A stretch of 64,000 nucleotides of DNA from Drosophila persimilis. Its lineage: Eukaryota > Arthropoda > Insecta > Diptera > Drosophilidae. The stretch spans positions 930,001 to 994,000 of the forward strand of contig NW_020825327.1 of assembly GCF_003286085.1 (NCBI RefSeq). Direction: 5' to 3'. The position numbers and the translations under genes are program-made. Of this stretch, positions 20,505 through 32,034 are shown in pieces. How positions within the stretch are numbered: the first letter of the stretch is position 1; each line of letters starts with the position of its first letter. Below the pieces are notes generated by a model that was not told the DNA's origin, did no database searches, and saw only the letters and a program-made list of their open reading frames with translations.

Positions 20505-20797
20505 TGTAATGAGCCTAAAAGGGTTCGATACAATCCTTCCCCCAACGTATAATAAACATAAGCCCACTACTAAGTTACAACACCCCGCATATATTATTTA
20601 TCTCCCCTCCCTACTCGACACGCGCCGACTCCAACATCGCTGACCAAACACACCAGGTCGCGCAGACACCGCGGAACCTCGCGACGAACGCCAACGTCGA
20701 ATACGCCAGGTTGCCAAAACACAAGCTAAACCGGGTCAAACCACGATCGCCGAACAGGCGAAAAGCAAGCCCTACGCGGAAATGCATTTTGTGACAG
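20505..20797 (+). repeat. 5' LTR of gypsy element 2, truncated
   Basis: Matches the 3' LTR from TGTAATGAGCCTAAAAGGGT to GCATTTTGTGAC with small differences (for example a 40-base segment near 29690-29725 is absent). After 20797 the sequences diverge, so the R/U5 part and primer site appear deleted. Confidence 0.8.
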
Positions 20798-21049
20798 CGC
20801 GGCACAGCGACAGAGAAACGCGAACAGTGTCACCACCCCGCGAATAAATTCGAAACGTCCGCAGTGAAGCTCGACCCAGTGCCGCAAAACGCAAGCCAAA
20901 CGAAATAGCAAACGCGAGTAATAAGCAGAGCAGTGGAATCCCATACAGAGGAACAGTCTGGTGAGTACTACCCTGGAGAATTAGTCGCCAAACCAGGGGT
21001 GAGTACCGGCTGAATACCTAAACGTCGCCGAGAGAAGCTGGAGTCCTTC

Positions 21050-21923
21050 GTGGAGGAATTCCGACTCAGCCGCGAGGGTAACGTGGAAGATTTGCGAAGA
21101 AATTTCGCCGAACTAGTCGCCGGGCCCCTCGAACATGATTCCTGGGTCAGGCTGGCGAAACTCGAGCGACAGTACGCCAGATCACCAGGACGAGCCAGAT
21201 CGCCACAGCCCAGCACATCGGGACAAACGGAAAAGCGGAAGACGAACCCCGATCTTAGCCTGCGAGTCCCAAAGCCTGCGGAGCCAAGGCCTTCGCCCAT
21301 GAGAAGGATCTTGCCGACTACAGAAGGAAACGACCCCACAGACGGTCACTACAGTCACGCCGCGTAGATGGCGGAACGGGTTCGGAATTGGGGAATCCAG
21401 TTCGACGGGCATGATGACCCATTGTCCCTCGTGGAACTACTGGAAGAGCGTGCCCTCTCGCATGCGGGAAGACATGAACTACCTGCCGATACAGAGCGAC
21501 TTATGGATCGAGTTCCGTCAGGAATTCCTAGCCTTCTTCCTGCCTCCCCGATACTTCGACCAACTTGAAGACCAGATCAAGGACCGCAAACAAGCGGTAG
21601 GCGAACCGTTCAAGGACTTTGGCATCGAGCTCCGTTTGATCATGCACCACGCCGGGTATGACGTGGCAAAAGCGCTCAACTGGATCTATGACAACTCTCT
21701 CCCAGCGTACCAGCTATACGTGCGAAGACACGAACTGAGAAGTCTGGCGCAACTGACGATGTTGGCCACAGAGTTCGAGAGTATCCAGGAGCGAAACATA
21801 CCGGCGACCCTCATCCTTCTTCGACAACCACCAAGGTACACATGGCCGACGGCACAACGAGCGCAAATTGAAGGCGAGATGAATCGGGCCAAATTCCGAA
21901 AACCTCACTGGAACACCCCGTAA
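21050..21923 (+). pseudogene. Gag of gypsy element 2
   Basis: Gag in two frames. 21050-21367 starts with helical FRLSREGNVEDLRRNF and a Pro/Ser/Arg-rich region, ending at an in-frame TAG (21365-21367). The frame resumes with RNWGIQFDGHDDPLSLVELLEERA, then shifts near 21440 into LPIQSDLWIEFRQEFLAFFLP and DQIKDRKQAVGEPFKDFGIEL. This is the RXXWXXL-like capsid core seen in Gag of many insect and arthropod gypsy elements. No intact zinc knuckle was found before 22056. Confidence 0.75.
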
Positions 21924-22055
21924 TCCGCAAGCCGGCGCTCCAGCCCGGAAAGCTACACATCGGATGATCAGCGGCCTGTCGGCGCTGTGAAGAAGCTGGA
22001 CACCGATCCTCTTCTGCTGGGAGTGCGGTAAGCGCGGAACACGCATTGTGGGCTG

Positions 22056-22736
22056 TTGCCGCCAATACCTGTCGGGGAACGACTCGCGTCCCCAGCTGAC
22101 ACGGGAACAGCCGGGCACGACGCTCTCTCAAACATCCGTCTAAAGAACCCGCTACAAGTACACGAAGGCCGGATAGTGGCGAGAGTAACCGTCGAAGGAC
22201 GACGCACGGAAGCCACGGTCGACACCGGGGCATCGCGAAGCTTCATCAACGCTGACCTCGCCCGCCAACTCCATCAAAACAACGACCTGAGAGAGGCGTG
22301 CATCCAGATCCGCCTGGCCGATGGCTCGGCACTCGAGATAACTCAGATCTTGCTAGCGCGCGTCCGACTAGACGAGCGAGAGGTACAGATACCGCTCTTA
22401 GTACTACCAAATATGCTAGAGCAAGTCATCGTTGGGATGGATTTCCTACGCGCCATCGACATAACGATACAGTGTGGCACCACGCGCCTCCATCTTCAAG
22501 GTCACCAGCGCGCCGTTTTAAACACGCCAATGATCACCGCCAGCCAAGTACACACCCCAAGACCCACGAACTCGAGACCCCCGCCGCTAACGGATCCCCC
22601 GACACGATACGAGACACGAGCAAGAGAAACAAGGAACACAAAACCCACGGCCGCATCGAGGCACACTAGCCCTAGGCCCACGGCGAGAAACCCAATATCA
22701 CCACGGCCCCACCGGCAACAACCGCCACGCAGCTAG
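22056..22736 (+). pseudogene. Aspartic protease region of gypsy element 2
   Basis: Encodes VHEGRIVARVTVEGRRTEATV followed by the protease active site DTGASRSFI (near 22220-22246), and VIVGMDFL, the paired Gly-hydrophobic flap-side motif of retropepsins. After about residue 150 it is Pro/Thr/Arg-rich without domain character. Retropepsins cleave Gag-Pol. The frame is separated from gag and from RT, so it is no longer joined. Confidence 0.8.
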
Positions 22737-22899
22737 ACGCTCGAGGTACCGGCTCCGACCGCCACCCTGGCCCAGGACTGCAGCGACAACGCCATTGACA
22801 CAAGACACAAGACCTCTACAACAGAGAGCGACCAGCTACTCCCGCATCCTCTCAGGCAGGAACCGGGAAAGGCGCCACGAGGCACCAATCTGAACCCCT

Positions 22900-24730
22900 A
22901 TGCACCTAGAGCCAACACGCCATCGATCGTCGCCGACATTATGGAACGCCTCCCAGGCAGCCCCTCGCACATCGTCGGCATGCCTGTCCGAAACCTGCGT
23001 CGCCCAAACTAGTCGTCGGTCCAACGCTAGGATCGCCACCAAGTCCCACACGGGCACCCCTCCCATGGTCGACACCCTCGCGGTAGCAGCCCACATAAGC
23101 GAATACACTCGCGAAGTTGACCCAACAAGCGAATTCAACACGACGATCCTCCCCGAGAACCTCGACCACACCTGCGACCCAGGAATCGAGGAACCGTCCA
23201 AGGACGATTCGGAACGAATCTCCGACCCATGGCCCCCCGAAATCGCGCCGAAAATACAGCAATTTCTGGACGAGGAGCTGCCAACACTCGCACGCCTCCG
23301 AGGGACGACAGATCTAAAGGAACATACCATCGTCATGAGGGACAACCGAACCATAAAAGAGTGGTACCACCCAAAAAATGCAGCCATGAGGCGGATCATC
23401 GACGAACAGGTCGACCAACTAATAGCCAAAGACCTAATCGAACCATCTCGGAGCCCCCACAGCGCCCCAATTGTCCTGGTCCGTAAAAAGGACGGGAGAT
23501 GGCGCATGTGCGTAAACTATCGACAGCTCAACGAACGTTTTATCCCGGACGCACACCCGCTGTACAGGATAAACTACATACTAGAACGACTCCGAAACGC
23601 GCACTTCATCACGACCCTTGACCTGAAAAACGGATACTGGCAGATACCCATGGCCCGCGACAGCCGGGAAGCCACGGCATTCACGATACCTGGCCGAGGA
23701 TTATACCAATGGAAAGTAATGCCTTTCGGTTTACATTCCGTTTCAACGGACCCTCGACGCCGTCAACGGCGTCATGGAACCGTTCGCATTCGCATATCTC
23801 GATGACATCGTCATCGTCGGGAAAAACTTCACGGAACACCTGAACAACGTGAAGGAAGTTTTCGCACGACTACACAAGGCGAACTTACGGATCGACACAG
23901 ACAAGTGTGCCTTCTTCCAGCGCCGGATAAAATACCTGGGCCACATGATCAGCGAAGAAGGTATCCACACGGACCTCGACAAAATCGCGGCCGTAACAGA
24001 ACTGAGGCCAACGACCAACCTGAAGGAACTACGACAATGCGTAGGCATGGCCGGTTTGTACCGCAAATTTGTCCCAAACTTTGCCACCGTGGTCCAACCA
24101 ATGTCACTGCTGCTGAAGAAAGGGAAAGCATGGACGTGGAGCCAGGAACAAGACGCCTTCGACGAGCTAAAAATACTGCTCACCACCGCACCAGTACTCG
24201 CCTGCCCAGACTTCAATGTCAAATTCGCCCTGTAGTCGGACGCAAGCAACCCTGGAGTGGGCGCAGTCCTCACCCAAGAGATCGAAGGGAAAGAGCGGGT
24301 CATCGCATACGTCAGTCGACGCCTCAACGAAGCTGAGGAAAACTGCTCCGCCACCGACAAAAAATGCCTAGCCGTCATCTGGGCGATCAGAAAACTGCGA
24401 TTCTACCTCGAAGGCTGCCGTTTCGATGTGATGACCGACCACCTCGCACTAAAGTGGCTGAATACCCTCGAGAGCCCATATGGTAGAGTAGCAAGATGGG
24501 CACTCGAGCTACAGCAGTACCAATACGACGTGCATTATCGGACCGGCAACCAGAACGTAGTCGCAGACGCGCTATCGAGACAACCATTAGAAACCCTCTC
24601 CCGCATCGAGGAAAAACACAACACAGCATGCACCTGGCTCAAACAAAGGATCCAGCAAGTCCAAGACGAACCCCAGAAATACCCGGACTACGCGAATTAC
24701 ACATACCGTGGAAACTATGGCTGCCTATAA
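22900..24730 (+). pseudogene. Reverse transcriptase and RNase H of gypsy element 2
   Basis: Frames 22900-23805, 23774-24235 and 24257-24730. The RT shows SAPIVLVRKKDGRWRMCVNY, FITTLDLKNGYWQIPM (catalytic Asp), QWKVMPFGL, then after a frameshift near 23745 the active site AYLDDIVIV, and GHMISEEGI. RNase H has SDASNPGVGAVLTQEI (just after a TAG at 24234), SATDKKCLAVIWAI, MTDHLALKWL and VVADALSRQP. All catalytic motifs are visible but at least one frameshift and one stop break the protein. Confidence 0.9.
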
Positions 24731-24732
24731 AT

Positions 24733-25127
24733 TGCCAAACGATAGTACTCCACGAATGCCACGACGAGCCAATAGCAGGTCACCGCGGCATCCGGAAGAC
24801 CATCCTAAGGATAACGCAGCGGTATTACTGGCCAGGACTACACCAGGAAGTACGACGATACGTATAGGGCTGTGTCAGCTGTCAGAAGCTCAAGACCACA
24901 CAACGCAAGGCCGTGGGTAGGATGCTCACACGCAAAGCCGAGGAGCCCTTCGCCACGGTGTGCCCCGATGTCGTCGGACCATTACCACGGTCCAAACACG
25001 GGAACACCATCCTGCTGGTCTTCTTCGACACTTTCTCGAAGTGGGTCGAGCTGGTGCCCCTCAAGAAGGCGACAACAGCAAATCTTGAACGAGCCGTCAG
25101 AGAACGGATACTAATGTGGAGAAATTA
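24733..25127 (+). pseudogene. Integrase, part 1, of gypsy element 2
   Basis: Zinc-binding domain with HECHDEPIAGHRGIRKTI (two His), RYYWPGLHQEVRRYV and CVSCQKLK (CxxC), with a TAG at 24868 between them. The core begins with VCPDVVGPLPRSKHGNTILLVFFDTFSKWVE, where the first catalytic Asp region reads CPDVVGP and FDTFSKW. It is cut at about 25127 by the LINE. Confidence 0.85.
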
Positions 25128-25133
25128 AAGGTG

Positions 25134-25376
25134 GAGAAATGTAACTTCTCTTATGCCAGGGAGATAGCCTCGTTTAAGATAAGCATCTCCCCAACTCAAT
25201 TTGACACCATTTGCTCCGCCAAATTTTGGCCGGAGCATTTGGTGGTGAAGGAGTTTAAGGCTAAGAAGAAGAATAGGCCCCCCATATTCCTTCCAAATCT
25301 TTCCAGTGTGCCACCCTCAACCTCAACTTCGTCTTCCTCAACTTCCCGTCTTGCTTCCACCTTTCCAAAAAACTAA
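25134..25376 (+). pseudogene. LINE ORF1 C-terminal fragment
   Basis: Encodes REIASFKISISPTQFDTI and FWPEHLVVKEF, then a Ser/Thr-rich tail ending in FPKN and a stop. It matches RNISSFKILPPDS and IWHEHSMHEIIF with the same PKN end in the LINE at position 1. It starts abruptly because the element is 5'-truncated. Confidence 0.6.
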
Positions 25377-25390
25377 CTTCTCTTTTAGTA

Positions 25391-28190
25391 ACCTATCAGA
25401 ATGTAAGAGGCTTGCGTAGTAAGCTCAGCATTCTTTTCCGGGATAGTGTTGCATTTGCTTCCCACGTTATTGTGTTTACTGAAACCTGGTTAAAGCAGGA
25501 GATTCTTAGTTCCGAGGTTTTGGCAGGTCGGTACACAACTCTTAGAAAGGACCGTTCGTCTCGACGTGCAGGAGGGGTTCTAATTGCAGTGGACTCTTAC
25601 TCCACGTCAGAACACTTCACAGTCCAAGTTCAACAGGAACTGGAATTCCTGTGTGTAAAACTGATTCTTCCCGCTTTCGCTATATTCATTACTTGCTCGT
25701 ATATCCCACCTTCTTCGGATATTTCAATTTATGAGCAGCACTTGTCCGCTTTAACCGCTGTTTCTTCCTCGCTATCTGATAAAGATCGTATGATAGTTCT
25801 TGGTGACTTCAACTTGCCAGGAACTGTTTGGTCTTCGGTAAAGGAGTCTAGTATCCTAGTGCCCATGTCACGACATGACTTTGTTGACGGCTTGCTTGAC
25901 CTGTCCCTGTCTCAAGTCAATCATGTGAAAAATTCCTTGGGTCGATTGCTTGATCTATGCCTTGTATCGGATCCGACCATAGTGTTGTTAACCCGAGCCC
26001 TTCCGCTCACTATACCTGAAGACGCCTACCACCCTACTTTCGAGGTGTCGCTAGATATAGGACCAACTGTATTGGATCGGTCGAGTAGACTACCTGAACG
26101 TGTCCGCTGCTTTCGTAAAGCCGAGTTTGCGAAGCTTAATAACCTAATTAGGGATTTTGATTGGTCCGCTTTGTACTTGTGCTTTGATGTCACAAAAGTC
26201 ACAAACATTTTTTACAATGCTGTCAGCACATTTTTTGATTCTTGTGTCCCGCTTTCTTGCCCGATTAGATCTGGAAAACCCCCTTGGTTTACCAAAGAGT
26301 TATCCAGTTTTAAAAACTTAAAATCAAGACTTTATAAAAACTTTCAAGAAGTGGGCTCTCCTACTTCTCACTCTCGTTATGTAATAGCTCGGTCAAACTT
26401 TTCAGTTCTTAATGCTCAATGCTATAAGAACTACCTATCTCGTTGCAGGATACGTTTTTCTCAGGACCCTAAACAGTTTTACTGCTTCGTAAACAGTAAG
26501 CGTAGAACGTCCGCACACCCATCCTCGCTATCATTTTGTAATACGTCGGCAAATAATGATCAGGCAATTGCCGATCTTTTTGCCCAGTTTTTCCAAACCA
26601 CCTATTCTAAGGAAAGCTACTCTGGTCAACCGTACCCATACGGATTACCGAGGTCGAATGGCATTTTCAGTCCCTTGTTAAATGAATATTCCCTACTTCA
26701 TGATCTTCTACTAGTTAAGCCGGTGTTTTCACCGGTTCCAGACGGGTTTCCAGGTTGTGTACTCAGATACTGCACCGAGGCTCTGTGTGGACCATTGCTT
26801 AAACTATTCACCCTGTCCATTGATTCCTCTTGCTTCCCCCCAATCTGGAAGGAATCGTTTATAATTCCTCTCCATAAAAAAGGTAGCAAGTCTGATGCAA
26901 AAAATTATAGAGGTATAGCAAAGTTATCCGCTATTCCCAAATTGTTTGAGAAGGTTTTAACTCCGCACTTGCAACATATCTGGAAAGTCACTTATATCTC
27001 CAACTCAGCATGGATTTATAAGGCGACGATCAACCACCACGAACTTGTTAGAGTTTACCTCTTTCATTATTAAAGGCTTTCAAGCTAACTTACAGACGGA
27101 TGTTATTTACACCGACTTCAGTAAAGCATTCGACTCTGTAAACCATTCGCTTTTAGCGTATAAACTTGACCATTTAAGGTTTCCGCCCAACCTCCTGAGA
27201 TGGATTTCTAGCTATCTTTTTTCCAGGTCTCAAAGAGTTCTCTTCAAAAACTCCCTCTCTTTACCAGTAAAGGTTTCTTCGGGAGTACCACAGAGCAGCC
27301 ATCGAGGCCCCTTACTCTTCACACTCTTTATTAATGACTTGCCTTCAGTAATAACATACTCTCGAGTACTTATGTATGCGGATGATGTTAAACTCTGTGT
27401 CCAGTACAAGGACATTTCATTTCATTCTCGCTTGCAATCCGATCTCAATAGCTTTCAGTCATGGTGTTGTGCAAACTTGTTACACCTTAATGCCTCGAAA
27501 TGCAAAGTTATGACATTTCTTCGTTCTAGCCCTTTGTTGGCTCCCTATACCCTAATTGATGGTTCTCTTGAGATGATTAACCTGGTGGATGATCTGGGTG
27601 TTATGTTAGACCCCAAGTTAAAGTTTTCCGAACAGATTTCTACCATGGTAAATAAGGCCATGGGCGTGCTTGGGTTTATAAAAAGGTGGTAAAAGAATTT
27701 GACGACCCCTATATAACAAAGACTCTCTATACCTCGCTTGTTCGTCCGATCTTAGAATACGGCTCCTGTGTATGGTGCCCTCAGTACAAAGTACACCAGG
27801 ACCGTATAGAATCAGTACAGAAAAACTTTTTACTCTTTGCTCTGCGGGGCCTTAACTGGGATGCGGGTGTAAGACTCCCATCTTAATCTAGTAGACTACT
27901 ATTAGTAAACCTCCCATCCTTAGTTAACCGTAGAAAAATGCTTGGTGTGATATTTATGCACAACTTGATCAGGGCTGACATAGACAGCCCCGATCTGTTG
28001 AGCCGCATAAACTCCGCATTCCTATTAGACTGACTAGAAATTTTATACCGTTGTTCCTTCCACTTTGTAGATCGAATTATTCCTTGCATGAACCGTTTAG
28101 GGTCTTATGCTCGGATTATAATTCCCTCTACCATATTATATCCAACACTAATTCTCTTCCTCTTATTAAATTATTAATCCTTACACACCT
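25391..28190 (+). pseudogene. LINE ORF2: endonuclease and reverse transcriptase
   Basis: The endonuclease (25391-26080) opens with TYQNVRGLRSK and has VFTETWLKQE (catalytic Glu), CSYIPPSSD and GDFNLPG. The linker has PPWFTKELSSFKNLKSRLYK. The RT (26700-27690) has FIIPLHKKGSKSD, YRGIAKLS, TDFSKAFDSVNH (motif A Asp), GVPQSSHRGPLLF (motif B, usually QGS) and LMYADDVKL (motif C). The thumb ends GFIKRW; after a break at 27690 it continues ILEYGSCVWCPQY, then SRLLLVNLPSL in the same frame after a stop. Frames change near 27030 and 27690. RNase H is absent, as usual for this clade. Confidence 0.88.
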
Positions 28191-28299
28191 TTCCATTAAT
28201 TAGTAATTGTAGTGGTATTTGTATTTTGATTGCATGCTTAGTTTCTTAGTACGTTTAGTGCTAATTTTCCTCGAATGTTAGTCTAATAGCTATCTTTCT

Positions 28300-28505
28300 T
28301 GCATGTTCGCGTTTGGTTCGGCTACGCACCGCGCGTCATGCGGCAGCGCCCCTCGGTCGGTTGGGCGGGAGGAGGGTTGCGTTTTGCCTGGGATCCGCGC
28401 GTAACAGCCTTCTGCTGGTGTCACACGGGCCACTTGACGGTGCAGTACTTCGCCTCTTGAAAGATGCAGGCATTGCATGTCAACGCCCAAAAAAAAATAA
28501 AATAA
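28300..28505 (+). other. GC-rich segment with A-rich tail between LINE and integrase
   Basis: GC-rich for about 190 bases, then AAAAAAAAATAAAATAAATAAG at 28490-28510 before integrase resumes. It could be the 3' end of a different LINE or SINE, or a transduced flank carried by the LINE. No coding or known repeat recognised. Confidence 0.35.
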
Positions 28506-28506
28506 A

Positions 28507-29122
28507 TAAGCAGCTTTGGCGTGCCGAAACTTTTCGTATGCGACAACGGCACGCAGTTCACCAGCCGGTCCTTCGGAACCTTCATACGAACCGCAGGCGT
28601 GGAGCTTCAAAATACAGCACCGTATTGCCACAAGAGAGCCCAACGGAGAGCGCCAACCGGACCGTAAAGACGATGATCGCCCAATTCGTCGAAGAACACC
28701 AGAATACATGGAACGAACTCCTACCCGAAATGACACTGGCGATCAACTCAAGCGTCTCCGAGACGACCGGACTCAGCCCCGCGTTCCTCCTGCAAGGAAG
28801 GGAAGCCCGGCTCCCCGGTGCTCTATACGACGAAGTCACGACCTGGATAGGAAGCACTCCAGAGACGGCCACCAGCAAAGCAACGAGGCTGAAGGAAGTA
28901 TTCGCCATCGTCCGGACCAACATCCATAGAGCCAGCCAAGAGCAAGGGAGACATTATAAACTCCGCCGGCAATTATGGCGCCCCGCCATCGGGTCATTAG
29001 TACTGTTACTCCAACACCACCTCTCGAACGCCGCCGAGGGCTTCGCAGCAAAACTAGTTCCATGGCCCCTGCCAAGTCAAAAGCTTCCCGATACCGAATA
29101 TCGCCAAATTACAACATCGTGA
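28507..29122 (+). pseudogene. Integrase, part 2, of gypsy element 2
   Basis: Resumes with FGVPKLFVCDNGTQFTS (second catalytic Asp) and FGTFIRTAGVELQNTAPY. After a frameshift near 28630 it continues ESPTESANRTVKTMI (catalytic Glu region of DDE), WNELLPEMTLAINSSVSETT and SPAFLLQGREARLPG, the usual gypsy integrase C-terminal core. It ends at a stop near 29120 after a basic region. Confidence 0.85.
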
Positions 29123-29490
29123 AAGCCGGAAGCAGAAAGTCTCGAATATAACGCTCATTTGACGTCACGACCACGCGCCCCACAAATCCGCTGACGAAGC
29201 GAAGAGAACGCGGAAACCCTAAAGCAGACCACAGAAGAAACAGGACGACAAGCTACAACCGGCGACACCGTCGAAGGGGAGTCTCCCAAATTATAGCAAG
29301 AAAAGGGCACGCGGATGACCCAAAAGCGCACCCATGATGCAACGCGGAAGAAAAGCTTGATTCGCAAGTATAGACCCCGAAAGGCGATATCATCGATCAC
29401 ACTACGTACGCCCACACTTGAAGAAACCACCAGAGCCCGACCAACAGCCCACGAGTCTTCGTATCTCTCGCCGGGGAAGAAAGGGCAGGG
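29123..29490 (+). other. 3' untranslated region of gypsy element 2
   Basis: No recognisable protein. It ends with the purine-rich GGGGAAGAAAGGGCAGGG immediately before the 3' LTR, a good polypurine tract. Confidence 0.6.
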
Positions 29491-30140
29491 TGTAACGAGC
29501 CTAAAAGGGTTCGATACAATCCTTCCCCCAACGTATGATAAACATAAACCTACTACTAAGTTACAACACCCCGCATATATTATTTACCAACACTCCCTCC
29601 ACACATAACTACTCGACACGCAACGACTCCAACATCACTGACTGAACACACCAGGTCGCGCAGACTTCCCCCACTCCAGACAAAGTGACCGATACAGTGC
29701 CATCGGCCACGAAAAGATGACACCGCGAAAGCTCGCGACGAACGCCAACGTCGAATACGCCAGGTTGCCAAAACACAAGAAGCGAAACCGGGTCAAACTA
29801 CGATCGCCGAACCGGCGAAAAGCAAGCCCTACGCGGAAATGCATTTTGTGACGCCCGCTGACACAGCAACAAAAGGCATATAAATAGGTGCCAGCCAGAA
29901 CCAGAAGACAGCTTACGCAGAAACTCGGCTCCGAGTACCGACGTTGTACCAAGAACTTACGGAGGAGTCTGGAGATCAGTAAAGTCATCGAACTAATCTA
30001 AAAAATTAAAAGTGTTAAAGTATTCATCATAAAGTGTCTAATCATCCGAACAAGATCGAGCTGCGTAAATTCATTCCAACCATCCGAGACACAGACTCTA
30101 CCCCACTCCACGTCTACAAACACCAGTTAATACACACGAC
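29491..30140 (+). repeat. 3' LTR of gypsy element 2
   Basis: Begins TGTAACGAGCCTAAAAGGGT after a purine-rich tract and shares about 290 bases with the LTR at 20505. It has a TATA box, CATATAAATAGG, at about 29878. Its right edge is not fixed: no intact 5' partner exists and no matching target duplication was found, so the end near 30000-30140 is an estimate. Confidence 0.65.
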
Positions 30141-30791
30141 GAGCAGTGTTGAAAGCGAACAGACGTGTTTATAGTGTGCCTCCAGCGATCATAAAGAAAA
30201 GAAGCTTTAGACCCTCCTAAAAAAGGTAGATAAGTGAGTGCGTGGTTTCCAATAGGAAGGGGGTACGCACCAAGCCTGGCCCAAGCGTGAAGGGAATCCT
30301 GCAGCGAAGGTACCAGGTAAATTTGGGTGCACCAGCCAGGGTTAAGGGGCGGAGGGGAAATTTAGTTCCGCTGTCTGCCGCTCTCTCCCATTCGGACCAC
30401 AAAAACAAAGTTTTTCCGCGCGCACACTATCAGGCAGCTACACTATCGGCCTCACAAGTCTTGTAGCAGCCAGCCGCCGACAGGCGTAAAACTAAAAGCA
30501 AAGAAGAAGAGGTAAAAGCAGAAAGGTGCATATTTCCAGGCAGAATTATTCGTACTGGTAAAGTGTAAGTGATACCTGCCTAGGCCAAAGTAAGCAAGCA
30601 CAGGTCTAAATAGGGGAAAGGGCTGAAGGTCGCGGATCCGACTATTTGCCAACCCCCCGCCTAGGCGGTGTCCCGGAAAATGGGGCTCTGGGGAACGAGA
30701 AAGGGCGGTATATCCCCCATCGACCAAAAGCCAATGGAAACCTGTGGCCAGCGCGGGTTCACCTATCGTCTGACTTGGAATAGCAAGAGGC

Positions 30792-32023
30792 ATGGAGGTA
30801 GGAAACCCCTTTGCTAAAAGCGCAGCGATGGCAAGATCGCCCCCTCAGCCAAAGGCCACGCCATTGGCGCAGCAGCTGGCTGAATCGATAAGCAGCCCTA
30901 CCACGGCACCAAAGTCCCTGGCGGACGCGGTAAGCCAAATAGGTCTAATCTTGAAGCACCTCTCGACCATGTTCACGGGCCAGAGGCACATTAACCAACG
31001 GATGAGAGACAGCTTAACACAGCTAGTAAACCTGCAGGAGATGGTAGCCGATCTCATCAGCCAAGATAATGGCAAGATTCCCGAGCGCAAAGAGGCAGAC
31101 ACGCAGACAACGCCAATAGCCGCAAGTAGGAACGGCAGAGTGCTCGGCACACTGGAGAGGAGTCAAGCGACACCAAAACGTGCAAGGGAACCAACGACAG
31201 GCCAGAGACAGACACCGCCGAAGAAGTTCAGGCCACGGGAGAGAACGGACCGCGAAACTGAAACCCAACGGTCCCCAGCTGGCAGCAGTTCGGAAAGAAA
31301 CCAGGAGAAAACAGGCCACGAAGAAAACGCGATCAGATGCCGTAGTGATAGCGAGCGTAGGAAACACCACCTACGCGGAACTACTAAAATCGGTAAAAGG
31401 AGATGCAACACTGAGCCATGTGAGCGGTGACGTGGAAAGCATTAGGAAGACAGCTAAGGGAGATCTGCTGCTGCGCCTCAAAAAAACCCCGAGTCACAGC
31501 GCGGAGGAGGTCAAAAGAGCGGTCGGAAACGCACTAGGGGCCAAGGCAGTGGTACGGGCCCTGACTGAACAAACGAGGCTTGAATTAATGGACCTGGATG
31601 AAGTCACAACAAAGGAAGAGATATTGGAAGCATTGAAGCGTGCCACGGGGGTATCCGAAATCCCCGAGGACCTGTTAGATCCCTACGAGCCACCAGAAGC
31701 GGGATGCAGATAGCCACCCTATCCCTCCAAGCAGTCGCCGCCAACAAGCTCTCTGCAATGGGAAAGATAAGGGTTGGCTGGGTAAACTGCCATATAAAGC
31801 AAATAGTGTCGCCAAAACGATGCTATAAATGCTTGGAGTTCGGGCACATCTCAGCAAACTGCCCCGGAGGAAACGACCTCAGAGGAGCGTGCTTTAGATG
31901 TGGAGGCAGAGACCATTAGGCCAGAAATTGCAGAAAGGACCCACACTGCTTACTCAAAAAACGGGTAGCCCCACGGACCATGCCTCGGGAAGTTTCAAGT
32001 GCCCGGCGTACCGCGAGGTAGTT
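30792..32023 (+). pseudogene. R1-like LINE ORF1 (Gag-like, zinc knuckles)
   Basis: Starts at ATG 30792 (MEVGNPFAKSAAM). Residues 1-110 are helical (LAQQLAESI, ADAVSQIGLILKHL), then a basic Lys/Arg/Glu-rich region; a frameshift near 31310 leads into the frame ending at 31713. That part has TYAELLKSVKGD and LRLKKTPSHSAEEVKRAVGNAL, the RRM-like central domain of R1-type ORF1. After 31713 come CYKCLEFGHISANC and CFRCGGRDH, two CCHC knuckles, with a stop inside the second (31918). Nucleic-acid-binding role expected. At least two breaks. Confidence 0.78.
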
Positions 32024-32034
32024 AGACTACTCCA

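Larger units (their letters stand above)
25128..28300 (+). mobile_element. 5'-truncated CR1/Jockey-like LINE inserted in integrase
   Basis: Contains the end of ORF1, the endonuclease, RT and a 3' UTR. It lies between integrase part 1 and part 2 of gypsy element 2. The wording of the RT (DFSKAFDSVNH, YADDVKL, ending in KAMGVLGFIKRW) places it in the CR1/Jockey-type group. It is a longer relative of the LINE at position 1 and of the antisense one at 57938. Target duplication is not clear. Dead: frameshifts near 27030 and 27690. Confidence 0.85.
20505..30140 (+). mobile_element. Second gypsy-superfamily element, split by a LINE
   Basis: A dead Ty3/gypsy element with gag, protease, RT, RNase H and integrase in order. 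Its LTRs start TGTAA(T/C)GAGCC at 20505 and 29491. The integrase is interrupted at about 25127 by a LINE and resumes near 28507. The LTR copies agree for about 290 bases, to GCATTTTGTGAC, then differ, so the 5' LTR seems to have lost its end and primer site. GC-rich coding and CpG-rich codon use differ from the AT-rich 17.6-like element. No env is seen. The right end is uncertain. Confidence 0.85.

Noticed and set aside
28582-29075. Antisense frames over the gypsy integrase.
   Set aside because: Shadows of the integrase coding strand, Arg/Ser-rich composition from CpG-rich codons.
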